Shown here: piece by piece, positions 17,542-24,801 of the stretch
How positions within the stretch are numbered: the stretch's first letter is position 1
Layout: each line of letters begins with the position of its first letter
Origin: Wenjunlia tyrosinilytica
GTDB taxonomy: Bacteria; Actinomycetota; Actinomycetes; Streptomycetales; Streptomycetaceae
Reading direction: 5' to 3'
Length of the DNA: 64,000 bases
Assembly: GCF_014646055.1 (NCBI RefSeq)
Contig: NZ_BMMS01000017.1
Span: forward strand, 148,242 to 212,241
Position numbers and translations under genes: made by a program
Notes under the pieces: generated by a model
Database searches by the model: none
The model's input: only the letters and a program-made list of their open reading frames with translations
Told to the model about the DNA's origin: nothing

Positions 17542-17994
17542 CTACGCCACGCAGAACTCGTTCCCCTCGGGGTCCCGCATCACCCACCAGTGGCCCGCCG
17601 GGCCCTTGTCCATCTCATGGACGCGGGTCGCCCCCAGGCCTTCCAGCCGGGTCACCAGGGCTTCCAGGCCGCCGGGTTCGCTGTGGATGTCCAGGTGCAG
17701 GCGGTTCTTGCCCGTCTTGCCCTCGGGTACGTCCTGGAAGAGCAGGCGCCGACCGCGGCCGATGCCGCTGGTCTCGTCGAACGGGTCCTCGGGATGGCGG
17801 ATCGCGGCGTAGCCGCGGAACGTCTTGCGGCCCCGGTGCTCGACAACCGCCTCTTCGCCGATGTGACCGGCGCCCAGCAACTGCTCGATCAGGGCGCTCG
17901 GGTCCTCCACCTCGTACTCGAGCGCCGCGGCCCAGAAGTCCGCGAGCGCGGGTGCGTTCGTGCTGTCGACGACCAGCTTCCAGCTCAGTGCCAT
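17542..17994 (-). CDS. VOC-family (glyoxalase-like) protein
   Basis: 150 aa, two beta-alpha-beta-beta-beta modules of the vicinal oxygen chelate fold. Module 1 starts SWKLVVDSTNAPALADFWAA. Module 2 has RLHLDIHS, a central GLGATRVHEMDKG and the typical end WWVMRDPEGNEFCVA, with His and Glu positions that could bind a metal. Members include glyoxalases, dioxygenases and drug-binding proteins; the substrate is unknown. The start codon is embedded in a 29-bp palindrome shared with the divergent CGNR gene, and a -10-like TATAAC ends seven bases before it, so the mRNA is probably leaderless. Confidence 0.85.
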   Translation of the reverse strand: MALSWKLVVDSTNAPALADFWAAALEYEVEDPSALIEQLLGAGHIGEEAVVEHRGRKTFRGYAAIRHPEDPFDETSGIGRGRRLLFQDVPEGKTGKNRLHLDIHSEPGGLEALVTRLEGLGATRVHEMDKGPAGHWWVMRDPEGNEFCVA

Positions 17995-18019
17995 GTAACC
18001 AGTTATATTGGTTACATGG
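17991..18019. promoter_or_regulatory. 29-bp palindrome holding both divergent start codons
   Basis: Perfect 10-bp arms CCATGTAACC and GGTTACATGG flank the 9-base spacer AGTTATATT. The VOC start codon (17994-17992) and the CGNR start codon (18016-18018) lie in the arms, and overlapping -10-like elements TATAAC and TATATT lie in the spacer. This looks like one operator occluding two leaderless promoters. Confidence 0.75.
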
Positions 18020-18615
18020 ATGCCGCCGCAACCAGAGGGCTGATATTGCGCTCCCGCACCGGGGCCGCCTACCGGTTCGACCCCGGCGCGCTCTGCCTGG
18101 AACTGCTGACCACCGGCGGCCCCGGCCCCTTCCGCCGGTACGAGGTGCTGCACCGGCCCGCCGACCTGGCCGCCTGGGTGGACCGGTCGCGGCTCGCGCC
18201 GGCGCCCGCTCTCGAGATCTCCGCCGCCGACGTGGCGCACGCCCGACGGCTGCGGGACGCGCTGTTCCGGGCGGTCCTCGCCCGCACGGGCGGGGAGCCC
18301 TATCCGCCCCACGACCTGGAGGTCGTCAATGAAGCCGCCGCCCGCCCGCCGCTGGCGCCCGCGATCGGGCCGGGCGGACAGCGGCAGTGGGCCGGGACCG
18401 CCGGCGGAACGCATCTGATCTCCACCGTCGCCCGCGACGCCGTCGACCTGCTGACCGGCCCCCTCGCGCACCGCATCCGCACCTGCGCCGCCGACGACTG
18501 CCACCTGGTCTACGTCGACACCTCACGCCCCGGCCGCCGCCGCTGGTGCTCCATGGAGCACTGCGGCAACCGCCACAAGGTACGGGCCCTGCGCGCCCGC
18601 TCCGAGGAAGGATGA
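18016..18615 (+). CDS. ABATE-domain protein with CGNR zinc finger, probable autoregulator
   Basis: 199 aa. The N-terminal ABATE-type region includes YRFDPGALCLELLTTGGPG and an alpha-helical middle. The C-terminal CGNR zinc finger carries four Cys in CAADDCHLVYVD and RRWCSMEHCGNRHKVRAL, a predicted DNA-binding module. Such proteins are presumed transcription regulators. Its start lies in the 29-bp palindrome, with TATATT ending six bases before the ATG, so translation is probably leaderless. It is the natural candidate to bind the palindrome and control itself and the divergent VOC gene. Its stop overlaps the next ORF as ATGA. Confidence 0.87.
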   Translation: MDAAATRGLILRSRTGAAYRFDPGALCLELLTTGGPGPFRRYEVLHRPADLAAWVDRSRLAPAPALEISAADVAHARRLRDALFRAVLARTGGEPYPPHDLEVVNEAAARPPLAPAIGPGGQRQWAGTAGGTHLISTVARDAVDLLTGPLAHRIRTCAADDCHLVYVDTSRPGRRRWCSMEHCGNRHKVRALRARSEEG

Positions 18616-19010
18616 GCACGATGCCGACCGGACCGACCGAGGACGCCGGCCGGCAGATCGGCGTCCGGCGCTGGTCTCGGTGGCGTGCGGGCTCAGCGAC
18701 TGCCCCGTCGGCCCGCTCGCCGGATTCCGCGGCGCTGGGCCGGTTGGAGCGACAACGGCGGCAGCGTGGAGAACGTCTCACGACCGGCGAACAGCGGATC
18801 CACAGCCGGCTCTCCAGCGACCGCGCCGACTGGTACAAGCACGTCAACCTCACCGCCCGCGACAGCGGCGGCCACTTCATCCCCCGGGAGATCCCGGACG
18901 CCTGGGTCGACGACCTGCGCCGCACCGTCCGCGACCGGCCGTTGAACTGTTCCGGCCCCTGCCCCGAGCACCCCACCGCCGCACGGGCCGTTCATCCCTT
19001 GGCGCGGTAG
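18612..19010 (+). CDS. Hypothetical protein coupled to the CGNR gene (possible mosaic)
   Basis: 132 aa with no recognised domain. The start ATG overlaps the CGNR stop (ATGA). Codon usage is convincingly Streptomyces-like only from about residue 60 (HSRLSSDRADWYKHVNLTAR onward). In the first half another frame has the better third-position GC (around 18680-18770, reading VACGLSDCPVGPLAGF). This suggests either a frameshift or a fusion of two remnants. The end overlaps the convergent PQQ-propeller gene by 19 bases, which also argues for a decayed sequence. Two Cys occur near the C-terminus (NCSGPCPE). Confidence 0.4.
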   Translation: MSTMPTGPTEDAGRQIGVRRWSRWRAGSATAPSARSPDSAALGRLERQRRQRGERLTTGEQRIHSRLSSDRADWYKHVNLTARDSGGHFIPREIPDAWVDDLRRTVRDRPLNCSGPCPEHPTAARAVHPLAR

Positions 19011-20242
19011 ACCTCGACGATTCCCTCCGTGTCCTCGTAGCCGAGCCCGAAGCGGTGGTTGACCACGGACGGGGCGGCGCCGACGTCCGTGCGGAGGTCC
19101 TTGCCCGTGCGGGCGTCGAGTGTCATGGGGGCGTCGGCCTCGGCGTAGACGACACCGTGCCATGCCGTCGTCACCTCCGGCGCGATCCGGTTCGCCGTCC
19201 TGTCCGGCAGGCGCCACAGCACACGGCCGGTGGGCAGGTCCACCGCCGTGATGGCCGCGGAGCCGGAACCGTCGGCGCCCGAGCAGACCGTCGTCGTCCA
19301 TCCGTCGTAGTGGCAGTCGCGTACCGTCGCGTCGCCCATGTCCAGCCTCGCCTTGCCCGTGACCGGGTCGACGAGGCGGCTCTCACCCGCCCCGATCCCG
19401 TTCGCCAGCGTCAGCCCGGGGCCCGGATCCGCCGTCAACGCCTCGCCGGTGACCAGTTGCCGCTTCCACATCCGACGGCCGTCAGCGGTCGACCTGCCGG
19501 CGAAATCGCCGTCGTCGCGCGTCCCCACGGCCACCGACTTCTCCAGGTCGATGCCGTCGAAGTCCCGGTCCGTCCACACCACTCGACCGGTCCGGGTGTC
19601 GAGCAGGGCGCTCATGGGAGGGGTCTGCGAGTAGCCCTCCTCGGACACGGAGACCAGTACCCGCCGATCGTCCGCCCCGACCACACGAGGGCTCGCCGCC
19701 GAAGTGCCCTTGCCCTTCTCCACCTCACGCGCCCACAGCTGCCTTCCCGTGGCGGCGTCGTAGGCGACGACCGTGACCGTGTGCCCGCCCGCGGAGGTGC
19801 CCGACCCCGCCGTGCTCGTGCCGAAGGCACCCACCACCGCGGTGCCTGCCAGACGCGGCGCCTGTGCCACGGAGTCGCCGTCCTGCACGGCCTTGTGCCA
19901 GGCGATCTCCCCCGTGTCCAGCCGGTAGGCGGTGATGCCGACGTCCTCGACGTCGTACGTGTACGCGAGACGGTCGCCGAGGGTCAGGAAGTCGGCGATG
20001 CCGCCTCGAAGCGTCGGGCGGGGCCAGCGCCCGCTGAACGATGCGATGGCCTCCGGCGCGAAGGCCTGGGGCGGAGCCTGCGACCGCGTCCCACCGCCGT
20101 CCATGGAGGAGTTCGATAAGTCGCCGTGCGGCGCCTTTGCCCCGGAAGGCGCATGGCCGCCGCCGCACGCGGCCAGGGAAAATGCCACGGCCGCCCCGGC
20201 CGCCGTCATCAGGAGACGGCTCCATGCCTGTGTGGTCCTCAT
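18992..20242 (-). CDS. PQQ-like beta-propeller lipoprotein
   Basis: 416 aa surface lipoprotein: signal sequence with lipobox SLAAC near residue 26, then a Gly/Ser linker. The rest consists of repeated propeller blades with the pattern D-x-x-T-G-x-x-x-W (YRLDTGEIAWHKAV, YDAATGRQLWAREV, DTRTGRVVWTDRD, DLPTGRVLWRLPD). The repeats resemble PQQ-dependent dehydrogenase or BamB blades, but no cofactor-binding or catalytic residues are evident, so a scaffold or sensor role is likely. Codon 42 is TTA (20119-20117), pointing to bldA dependence. It is divergent from the LPMO gene. Confidence 0.85.
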   Translation of the reverse strand: MRTTQAWSRLLMTAAGAAVAFSLAACGGGHAPSGAKAPHGDLSNSSMDGGGTRSQAPPQAFAPEAIASFSGRWPRPTLRGGIADFLTLGDRLAYTYDVEDVGITAYRLDTGEIAWHKAVQDGDSVAQAPRLAGTAVVGAFGTSTAGSGTSAGGHTVTVVAYDAATGRQLWAREVEKGKGTSAASPRVVGADDRRVLVSVSEEGYSQTPPMSALLDTRTGRVVWTDRDFDGIDLEKSVAVGTRDDGDFAGRSTADGRRMWKRQLVTGEALTADPGPGLTLANGIGAGESRLVDPVTGKARLDMGDATVRDCHYDGWTTTVCSGADGSGSAAITAVDLPTGRVLWRLPDRTANRIAPEVTTAWHGVVYAEADAPMTLDARTGKDLRTDVGAAPSVVNHRFGLGYEDTEGIVEVYRAKG

Positions 20243-20571
20243 GGGCACCACAGAGTGGCAGAGCTGGACGTCGGGCGGAAGCGGGCCCCTTGGGTCGAGC
20301 CGGGAACACCTGGCCGTGGTGGCCGGCTTCACGCTGCGGGCGGCGTCCTGCCGGCGCCACAAGCCCTCCGCCACCGGGGCGCCCGCGCCTGTCGGGAGCG
20401 GCGGGAACACCGCCGGATCCGGTGCTCCCGGTCAGTGGGCGCACGCGGCCCCGGCGTCGCGGACGGTGCCGTCCTCGGGGACGGCGACACGCACGCCCAC
20501 CAGCGGTAGCGACTCTTCGCATCCAAGTGATTACTCTTGGCGCACATCGCCTCGACTGGTTGGAGAAGAGT
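20243..20571. other. Divergent intergenic region, no gene seen
   Basis: These 329 bases lie between the PQQ-propeller and LPMO genes. No frame continues the LPMO upstream with a signal peptide, and no RNA motif is apparent. AT-richer sequence near 20515-20545 may hold the LPMO promoter. Confidence 0.45.
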
Positions 20572-21147
20572 GTGAGCAACGCACCCCGTCATGGATCGGT
20601 GAGCGAGCCGCCGTCCCGCGCCGACATCTACCTGGAGCCGTGGCAGGCGGCCGGGCTGGAAGCGGGCAAGTTCTTCCCAGCGACGGAGGCGGGCCTCAGG
20701 GACCCCTACGCTCCTGACGACACCGTCAATGCGCAGCCGCCGGAGGACGGCCGGATCGCCAGCGCCGGCAAGGACTTCGCCATGAAGCTCGACGAGCCAC
20801 GCACCGACTGGACCAAGCACCCGGTCAACGCGGGCCAGACTCTTGAGATCAGCTGGAACTTCCACGCACCGCACAAGACCCGCCGTTGGAACTACTTCCT
20901 CACCCGGCCCGGCTGGGACCCGTCCGCGCCCCTGACCCGGGCCCAGTTCGAGGGCGAGCCCTTCCACTCCGTCCAGTTGTCCTGCCAGCCCTACTGGTCC
21001 TGCGACGACCTCATGCCGGAGAACCCGACAACACACATCATGCGCCTGCCCGAGCGTCCCGCCGGCCACCAGGTGATGCTCGCCGTGTGGGAGGTGGCCG
21101 ACACGGGCAACGCCTTCTACCAGGTCATCGACCTCGAATACCGCTGA
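20572..21147 (+). CDS. AA10-type lytic polysaccharide monooxygenase without signal peptide
   Basis: 191 aa copper-enzyme domain of the chitin/cellulose-oxidising AA10 family. GTG 20572 follows GGAGAAGA. The product starts MSNAPRHGSVSEPPSR; HGSVSEPPSR matches the mature N-terminus of secreted AA10 enzymes, where His1 forms the copper brace. The second brace His is probably in FHAPHKTRRWNYFLTRPGWD, and the C-terminal NAFYQVIDLEY supplies the axial Phe/Tyr. Cys residues in SCQPYWSCDD could pair. Only five residues precede His, and no frame upstream encodes a signal peptide. Either export is atypical, a 5' part was lost, or the protein works inside the cell. No carbohydrate-binding module is present. 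Confidence 0.82.
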   Translation: MSNAPRHGSVSEPPSRADIYLEPWQAAGLEAGKFFPATEAGLRDPYAPDDTVNAQPPEDGRIASAGKDFAMKLDEPRTDWTKHPVNAGQTLEISWNFHAPHKTRRWNYFLTRPGWDPSAPLTRAQFEGEPFHSVQLSCQPYWSCDDLMPENPTTHIMRLPERPAGHQVMLAVWEVADTGNAFYQVIDLEYR

Positions 21148-21290
21148 CCCGGTGCCGGACCACGTGGCGGCCCCGGGGTCCCGATGCCGTTGGGCATGCG
21201 GCGGCCGAGTCCTGCGACCGGCCGCCGCGCCCCGCGTGCGGATGCCCCCGGCCGACGCACGGCACGTGGACATCCATGCCGCTCGGCTCA

Positions 21291-21398
21291 GATCCTGATG
21301 ATCGGTCCACGGTGAAGTTCCACGTGGCGAAGATCCTGACCAAGTCGGGAGTCGCCTCGCGCGGCGAGGCGGCGGCGCTGTACCACGCGGCGGCGTGG
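21291..21398 (+). pseudogene. Remnant of a LuxR-type helix-turn-helix domain
   Basis: About 36 codons read DPDDRSTVKFHVAKILTKSG then VASRGEAAALYHAAA. This is the recognition helix and C-terminal helix of a LuxR/NarL regulator. No start, receiver or first HTH helices precede it, and the frame then runs into non-homologous sequence. It lies between the LPMO and a metallo-hydrolase gene; the rest of this roughly 300-base gap shows nothing else. Confidence 0.65.
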
Positions 21399-21445
21399 GC
21401 GACCGCTGACCGACGGCTCCCCGGCCGCCACCGGCACCCGTACCC

Positions 21446-22348
21446 TCACCGGGCGACGTCCCGATGCTCGGAGCACAGGCAGCCGACACCCTTTTCGATC
21501 CACTCCTGCCCTGCCCAGTCCGGGTGCCGCTGGATCATCAGCGCCGAGATCTCTTCGACGATCGCCTGCTCGCCGACCGCCGAATCGCGGCGGACCCAGG
21601 TCTCGTCCCTGAGGAGTCGGAGGTAGTCGCGGACATCAGCCAGCAACCGCGGGCCCCCGACATCACCGTGGCCGGGCACGACCACCCGGGGGCCCGCGGC
21701 TGCGAGGCGTTCCATGACCGCGAGCCAGCGGGTGCCCGAGACATCGGTGTCGTACGGAGGGAACCACGGGAAGATGGCGAACTGCCCGGCTTCCACGAGG
21801 TCGCCCGTGAACAGAACGTCCGCGTCCGGCACCTCGACCACCTGGTCGCCCTTGCTGTGCGCCCGCCCGGTGGCCCGCAGGCGCACCACCCGGCCGCCCA
21901 GATCGAGGTCGTACGCCTGGTCGTAGACGATGTCGGCCCGCGCCAGTTCGACGCCCTCCAACTGGTGTGCGACCGGTTCGCCGAGCTCCTTGAACATCTC
22001 CGCGTAGCCGGGGCCCTTCACCTTCAGGTCCTCGGCCTGGTCCCGATTGACCAGGTACGTCGCCTCCCCCGCGAAGACCTGCGCTCCGAACGCGTGCTCG
22101 GGGTGAAAGTGCGTCGTCGTCAGATACAGCTTGCGCCCCCTGGCGTAGTCCCTGGCGAACTCCAGCACCTTCTCGGCATTGCGAGGACCCATGCCCGTCT
22201 CGACCACCAGAACGGAGTGCTGCCCGCCGATGACGCCGATGTTCGGCACGAGTTGCACCCGCCGTTCCGGGATGACCACCAGGTCATGGGCGAGTTCCCG
22301 TACACCCGTGATGTGGACGACGGGTTCCGGCATCGTGTGTTCGGCCAT
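21446..22348 (-). CDS. MBL-fold metallo-hydrolase
   Basis: 300 aa metallo-beta-lactamase-fold protein. The metal motif reads TTTHFHPEHAFGA, an HxHxxH with Glu where Asp is usual. Later ligands are visible in RATGRAHSKGDQ (His), LFTGDLVEAG (bridging Asp) and VVVPGHGDVGG (His). Overall it resembles cyclase-, quinone- or hydroxyacylglutathione-hydrolase-like MBL proteins; the substrate is not evident. ATG 22348 has GGAG at good spacing; an ATG five codons further in is also possible. It is divergent from a lysR gene with an LTTR-type box between them, so it is the likely target. Confidence 0.87.
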   Translation of the reverse strand: MAEHTMPEPVVHITGVRELAHDLVVIPERRVQLVPNIGVIGGQHSVLVVETGMGPRNAEKVLEFARDYARGRKLYLTTTHFHPEHAFGAQVFAGEATYLVNRDQAEDLKVKGPGYAEMFKELGEPVAHQLEGVELARADIVYDQAYDLDLGGRVVRLRATGRAHSKGDQVVEVPDADVLFTGDLVEAGQFAIFPWFPPYDTDVSGTRWLAVMERLAAAGPRVVVPGHGDVGGPRLLADVRDYLRLLRDETWVRRDSAVGEQAIVEEISALMIQRHPDWAGQEWIEKGVGCLCSEHRDVAR

Positions 22349-22429
22349 GGCGACTCCGTAAGCGTTGCGGGTACGCCCCAACTCCATCGCGAGGGCGCCC
22401 GAGGCGTCCAAGACCGATCCTGTGCGGCC

Positions 22430-22446
22430 GATACCGTCCCGGTATC
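22430..22446. promoter_or_regulatory. LysR-type (T-N11-A) box
   Basis: GATACC-GTCCC-GGTATC is a perfect 6-bp inverted repeat and contains the ATAC-N7-GTAT form of the T-N11-A LysR consensus. It overlaps a -10-like TATCCT (22443-22448) of the lysR gene and lies 82 bases before the divergent metallo-hydrolase start. Confidence 0.65.
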
Positions 22447-22456
22447 CTTGCCGGTG

Positions 22457-23341
22457 ATGGAGCTACGCACACTGCGCTACTTCGTGGCGGTCGCTGAAGA
22501 ACTCCACTTCGGCAGGGCCGCCGCGCGGCTGCGGATGACCCAGCCCCCACTGAGCCGGGCCGTCAAGCAACTGGAGACCGACCTCGGCTGCGCCTTGCTG
22601 CTCCGCTCCCCCACCGGGGTGGCCCTCACCCCCGCCGGGATCTCGCTCTACGACGAGGCACGCGCGCTGCTCGCGCAGGCGGACGAGGTGCGCGCCCGGG
22701 TGGCGGTGGCGGCCGGCGCCGACACCCTGACCGTCGGCACCCTCGCCGACAGCGCCGAGCAGGTCGGCACCCGACTCGCCACGGCCTACCGGCAACGCCA
22801 CCCCGGCGTCCGCGTCCGCATCCGCGAGGCCGACCTGACCGACCCCACCACCGGACTGCGGGCCGGCCTCGTCGACGTGGCCCTGACCCGAGCACCGTTC
22901 GACGACACCGGCATCACCACCCGCGTCCTGCGCTCGGACCCCGTCGGCGTGGTCCTCCGCGTCGACGACCCGCTGGCCGACCGCGACAGCCTGTGCTCGG
23001 ACGATCTCACCGGCCGCCGATGGTTCCGGCTGCCGGAGGGCACGGACCCGGTGTGGCAGGCCTTCTGGAGCGGACCGGCGGAGAGCGGCCGCCATCGTGA
23101 CGGTCCGGTCGTACGGACGGCGCACGAGTGCCTGCAGTCCGTCCTCTGGAACGGCACCGTGGGGCTGATACCGCTCGGCGACGGCGTGGGCCTTCCCGAG
23201 GGCCTCACAACGGTCCCCCTGACCGACAAACCGCCGAGTCACCTCGTCATCGCCTGGAACAGCGCCGAACCCGGTCCGCTCATCCGCTCGTTCATCCACA
23301 TCGCCGCGGCCCTCCACCGCCGCGACGGCACCGTCACCTAG
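22457..23341 (+). CDS. LysR-family transcriptional regulator
   Basis: 294 aa. The N-terminal winged HTH reads MELRTLRYFVAVAEELHFGR, AAARLRMTQPPLSRAVKQLE and ALLLRSPTGVALTPAG, followed by a two-lobed periplasmic-binding-type effector domain (from about residue 90). The start ATG lies eight bases after TATCCT, so the transcript is probably leaderless. The T-N11-A box overlapping that promoter suggests autoregulation and control of the divergent metallo-hydrolase. Its stop codon shares the four bases CTAG with the convergent DUF5997 gene. Confidence 0.92.
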   Translation: MELRTLRYFVAVAEELHFGRAAARLRMTQPPLSRAVKQLETDLGCALLLRSPTGVALTPAGISLYDEARALLAQADEVRARVAVAAGADTLTVGTLADSAEQVGTRLATAYRQRHPGVRVRIREADLTDPTTGLRAGLVDVALTRAPFDDTGITTRVLRSDPVGVVLRVDDPLADRDSLCSDDLTGRRWFRLPEGTDPVWQAFWSGPAESGRHRDGPVVRTAHECLQSVLWNGTVGLIPLGDGVGLPEGLTTVPLTDKPPSHLVIAWNSAEPGPLIRSFIHIAAALHRRDGTVT

Positions 23342-23718
23342 GCCGTTTCCGTCTTCTTGTCCTTGATGCGCACCGCTTCCTTCCGGACCTCGGCCTGGAT
23401 GGCACGCTCACGCTGGAGCCACTCGGGACGCTCCGCCTTCAACGCCTCGATCTGGTCCGTGGTGAGAGCCTCGGTGACCCCACCCCGCGCGAGGCCCGAG
23501 ATGGAGACGCCCAGCTTGGCCGCGACCACCGGCCGGGGGTGCGGGCCGTCGCGTCGCAGTTCCACCAGCCACTCCGGCGGATCGGCCTGGAGCGCACTCA
23601 ACTCGGTGCGCGAGACGACACCCTCCTGGAACTCGGCGGGGGTGGCCTCGAGGTACACACCCAGTTTCTTCGCCGCGGTCGCGGGCTTCATCGTCTGGGC
23701 GGTCTTGTGCGACGTCAT
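23338..23718 (-). CDS. DUF5997 family protein
   Basis: 126 aa, cytoplasmic, no membrane segment. The N-terminal part MKPATAAKKLGVYLEATPAEF and the middle LSALQADPPEWLVELRRDGPHP, with PVVAAKLGVSISGLARGGV, are typical of DUF5997, a conserved actinobacterial family of unknown function. The second half looks like a small HTH-type helical domain. It is divergent from a HTH-less LysR-type ligand-binding protein, a pairing I recall as conserved in streptomycetes. A -10-like TACCCT a few bases before the ATG suggests a leaderless transcript. It overlaps the end of the lysR gene by four bases. Confidence 0.82.
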   Translation of the reverse strand: MTSHKTAQTMKPATAAKKLGVYLEATPAEFQEGVVSRTELSALQADPPEWLVELRRDGPHPRPVVAAKLGVSISGLARGGVTEALTTDQIEALKAERPEWLQRERAIQAEVRKEAVRIKDKKTETA

Positions 23719-23776
23719 GGTGTCCAGGGTATCGAGCGGGTGCGGTGCCTCCGACCACGACCGGTAGCCTGGCCAA

Positions 23777-24538
23777 GTGACAGGCTCGCAAGCACCCCCT
23801 TCGTTTCGGCTCGCGTACGTCCCGGGCGTGACGCCCACCAAATGGCTGCGGACCTGGGACGAGCGGCTGCCCGAGGTCCCGCTGACCCTTGTTCCGGCCT
23901 CCGCCGCCGAAGCGTCGGACCTCTTGCGCGCCGGAGGTGCCGACGCGGGTCTCGTGCGGCTGCCGATCGACCGGACGGGGCTCAGTGCGATCCCCCTCTA
24001 CACCGAGACCACGGTGGTCGTCGTCCCCAAGGACCACGTGGTGGCGGCGGTCGAAGAGGTGTCCGCCGACGATCTGGCCGACGAGATCGTGATGCACCCC
24101 CTCGACGACGCCCTCGAATGGGAGCACCGGCCGGGACAGTCGGCGAACGAGCGCCCGGCCACGACCGGTGACGCCATCGAGCTGGTGGCGGCGGGAGTGG
24201 GGCTCCTCGTCGTCCCGCAGTCGCTCGCCCGCCTCCACCACCGCAAGGACCTCACATATCGGCCGATGACGGATGGTCCCCAGTCACGCATCGCACTGTC
24301 GTGGCTGGAGGACCGGACCACGGATCTGGTGGAGGAATTCATCGGGATCGTCCGCGGGCGGACCGTCAACAGCACCCGCGGTCGCCCCCTGACACCGGCG
24401 CAGCCCAAGAGCAAGCGCCCCGAGAAGGGCGGGACACGGCAGAAGCCCTCAGCCGGCAAGCCGACCGGCAAGAACCCCCGGCAGGGTTCCGGCCGCCCCG
24501 GCGCCGGCAAACGCGGCAGACCTCGCCGCCGGTCCTGA
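23777..24538 (+). CDS. LysR-type substrate-binding domain protein lacking a DNA-binding domain
   Basis: 253 aa. Residues 10-195 form the two-lobed effector domain of LysR regulators (FRLAYVPGVTPTKWLRTW, DAGLVRLPIDRTGL, VAAGVGLLVVPQSLARL), but there is no N-terminal winged helix. The last 55 residues are a Lys/Arg/Pro/Gly-rich disordered tail (TPAQPKSKRPEKGGTRQ) that could bind nucleic acid. GTG 23777 lies six bases after a -10-like TAGCCT, so it is probably leaderless. It is divergent from DUF5997 at 58 bp and may sense a small molecule together with it. Confidence 0.83.
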   Translation: MTGSQAPPSFRLAYVPGVTPTKWLRTWDERLPEVPLTLVPASAAEASDLLRAGGADAGLVRLPIDRTGLSAIPLYTETTVVVVPKDHVVAAVEEVSADDLADEIVMHPLDDALEWEHRPGQSANERPATTGDAIELVAAGVGLLVVPQSLARLHHRKDLTYRPMTDGPQSRIALSWLEDRTTDLVEEFIGIVRGRTVNSTRGRPLTPAQPKSKRPEKGGTRQKPSAGKPTGKNPRQGSGRPGAGKRGRPRRRS

Positions 24539-24801
24539 CGGGCCACGACGCGTGGCTCCTCGCCACTCGCACCACCTTTCCCGCCTTCCGGGGGCCGACC
24601 TAGCGCCTTGGCCGCGGCGCCGGCAAGTGGCCCGGCGTCCCGCCGACCGAGGGCGGCGGGACGCCGGGGCGGCCTGTCGGGTCCCGGTGCCCCTGCCGAC
24701 CGGCGTGGTAATTTCGGCGGTGGAGGCTCGTAGGTGTGCCTGCCCCGGACGAGATGTGCGCCGTACCCGGTCCGCCAAGACGACGCACTCGAGGAGACGT
24801 C
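24539..24801. other. Intergenic region, no gene seen
   Basis: These 263 bases precede the second MBL gene. The frame of that gene stays open back to 24736, but the better ribosome site (GAGGAG) is just before GTG 24802. Confidence 0.45.

Noticed and set aside
20041..20571. Upstream extension of the LPMO frame as a source of a signal peptide
   Set aside because: The in-frame sequence is Arg/Pro/Gly-rich with no hydrophobic core and overlaps the divergent promoter and the PQQ-lipoprotein gene.
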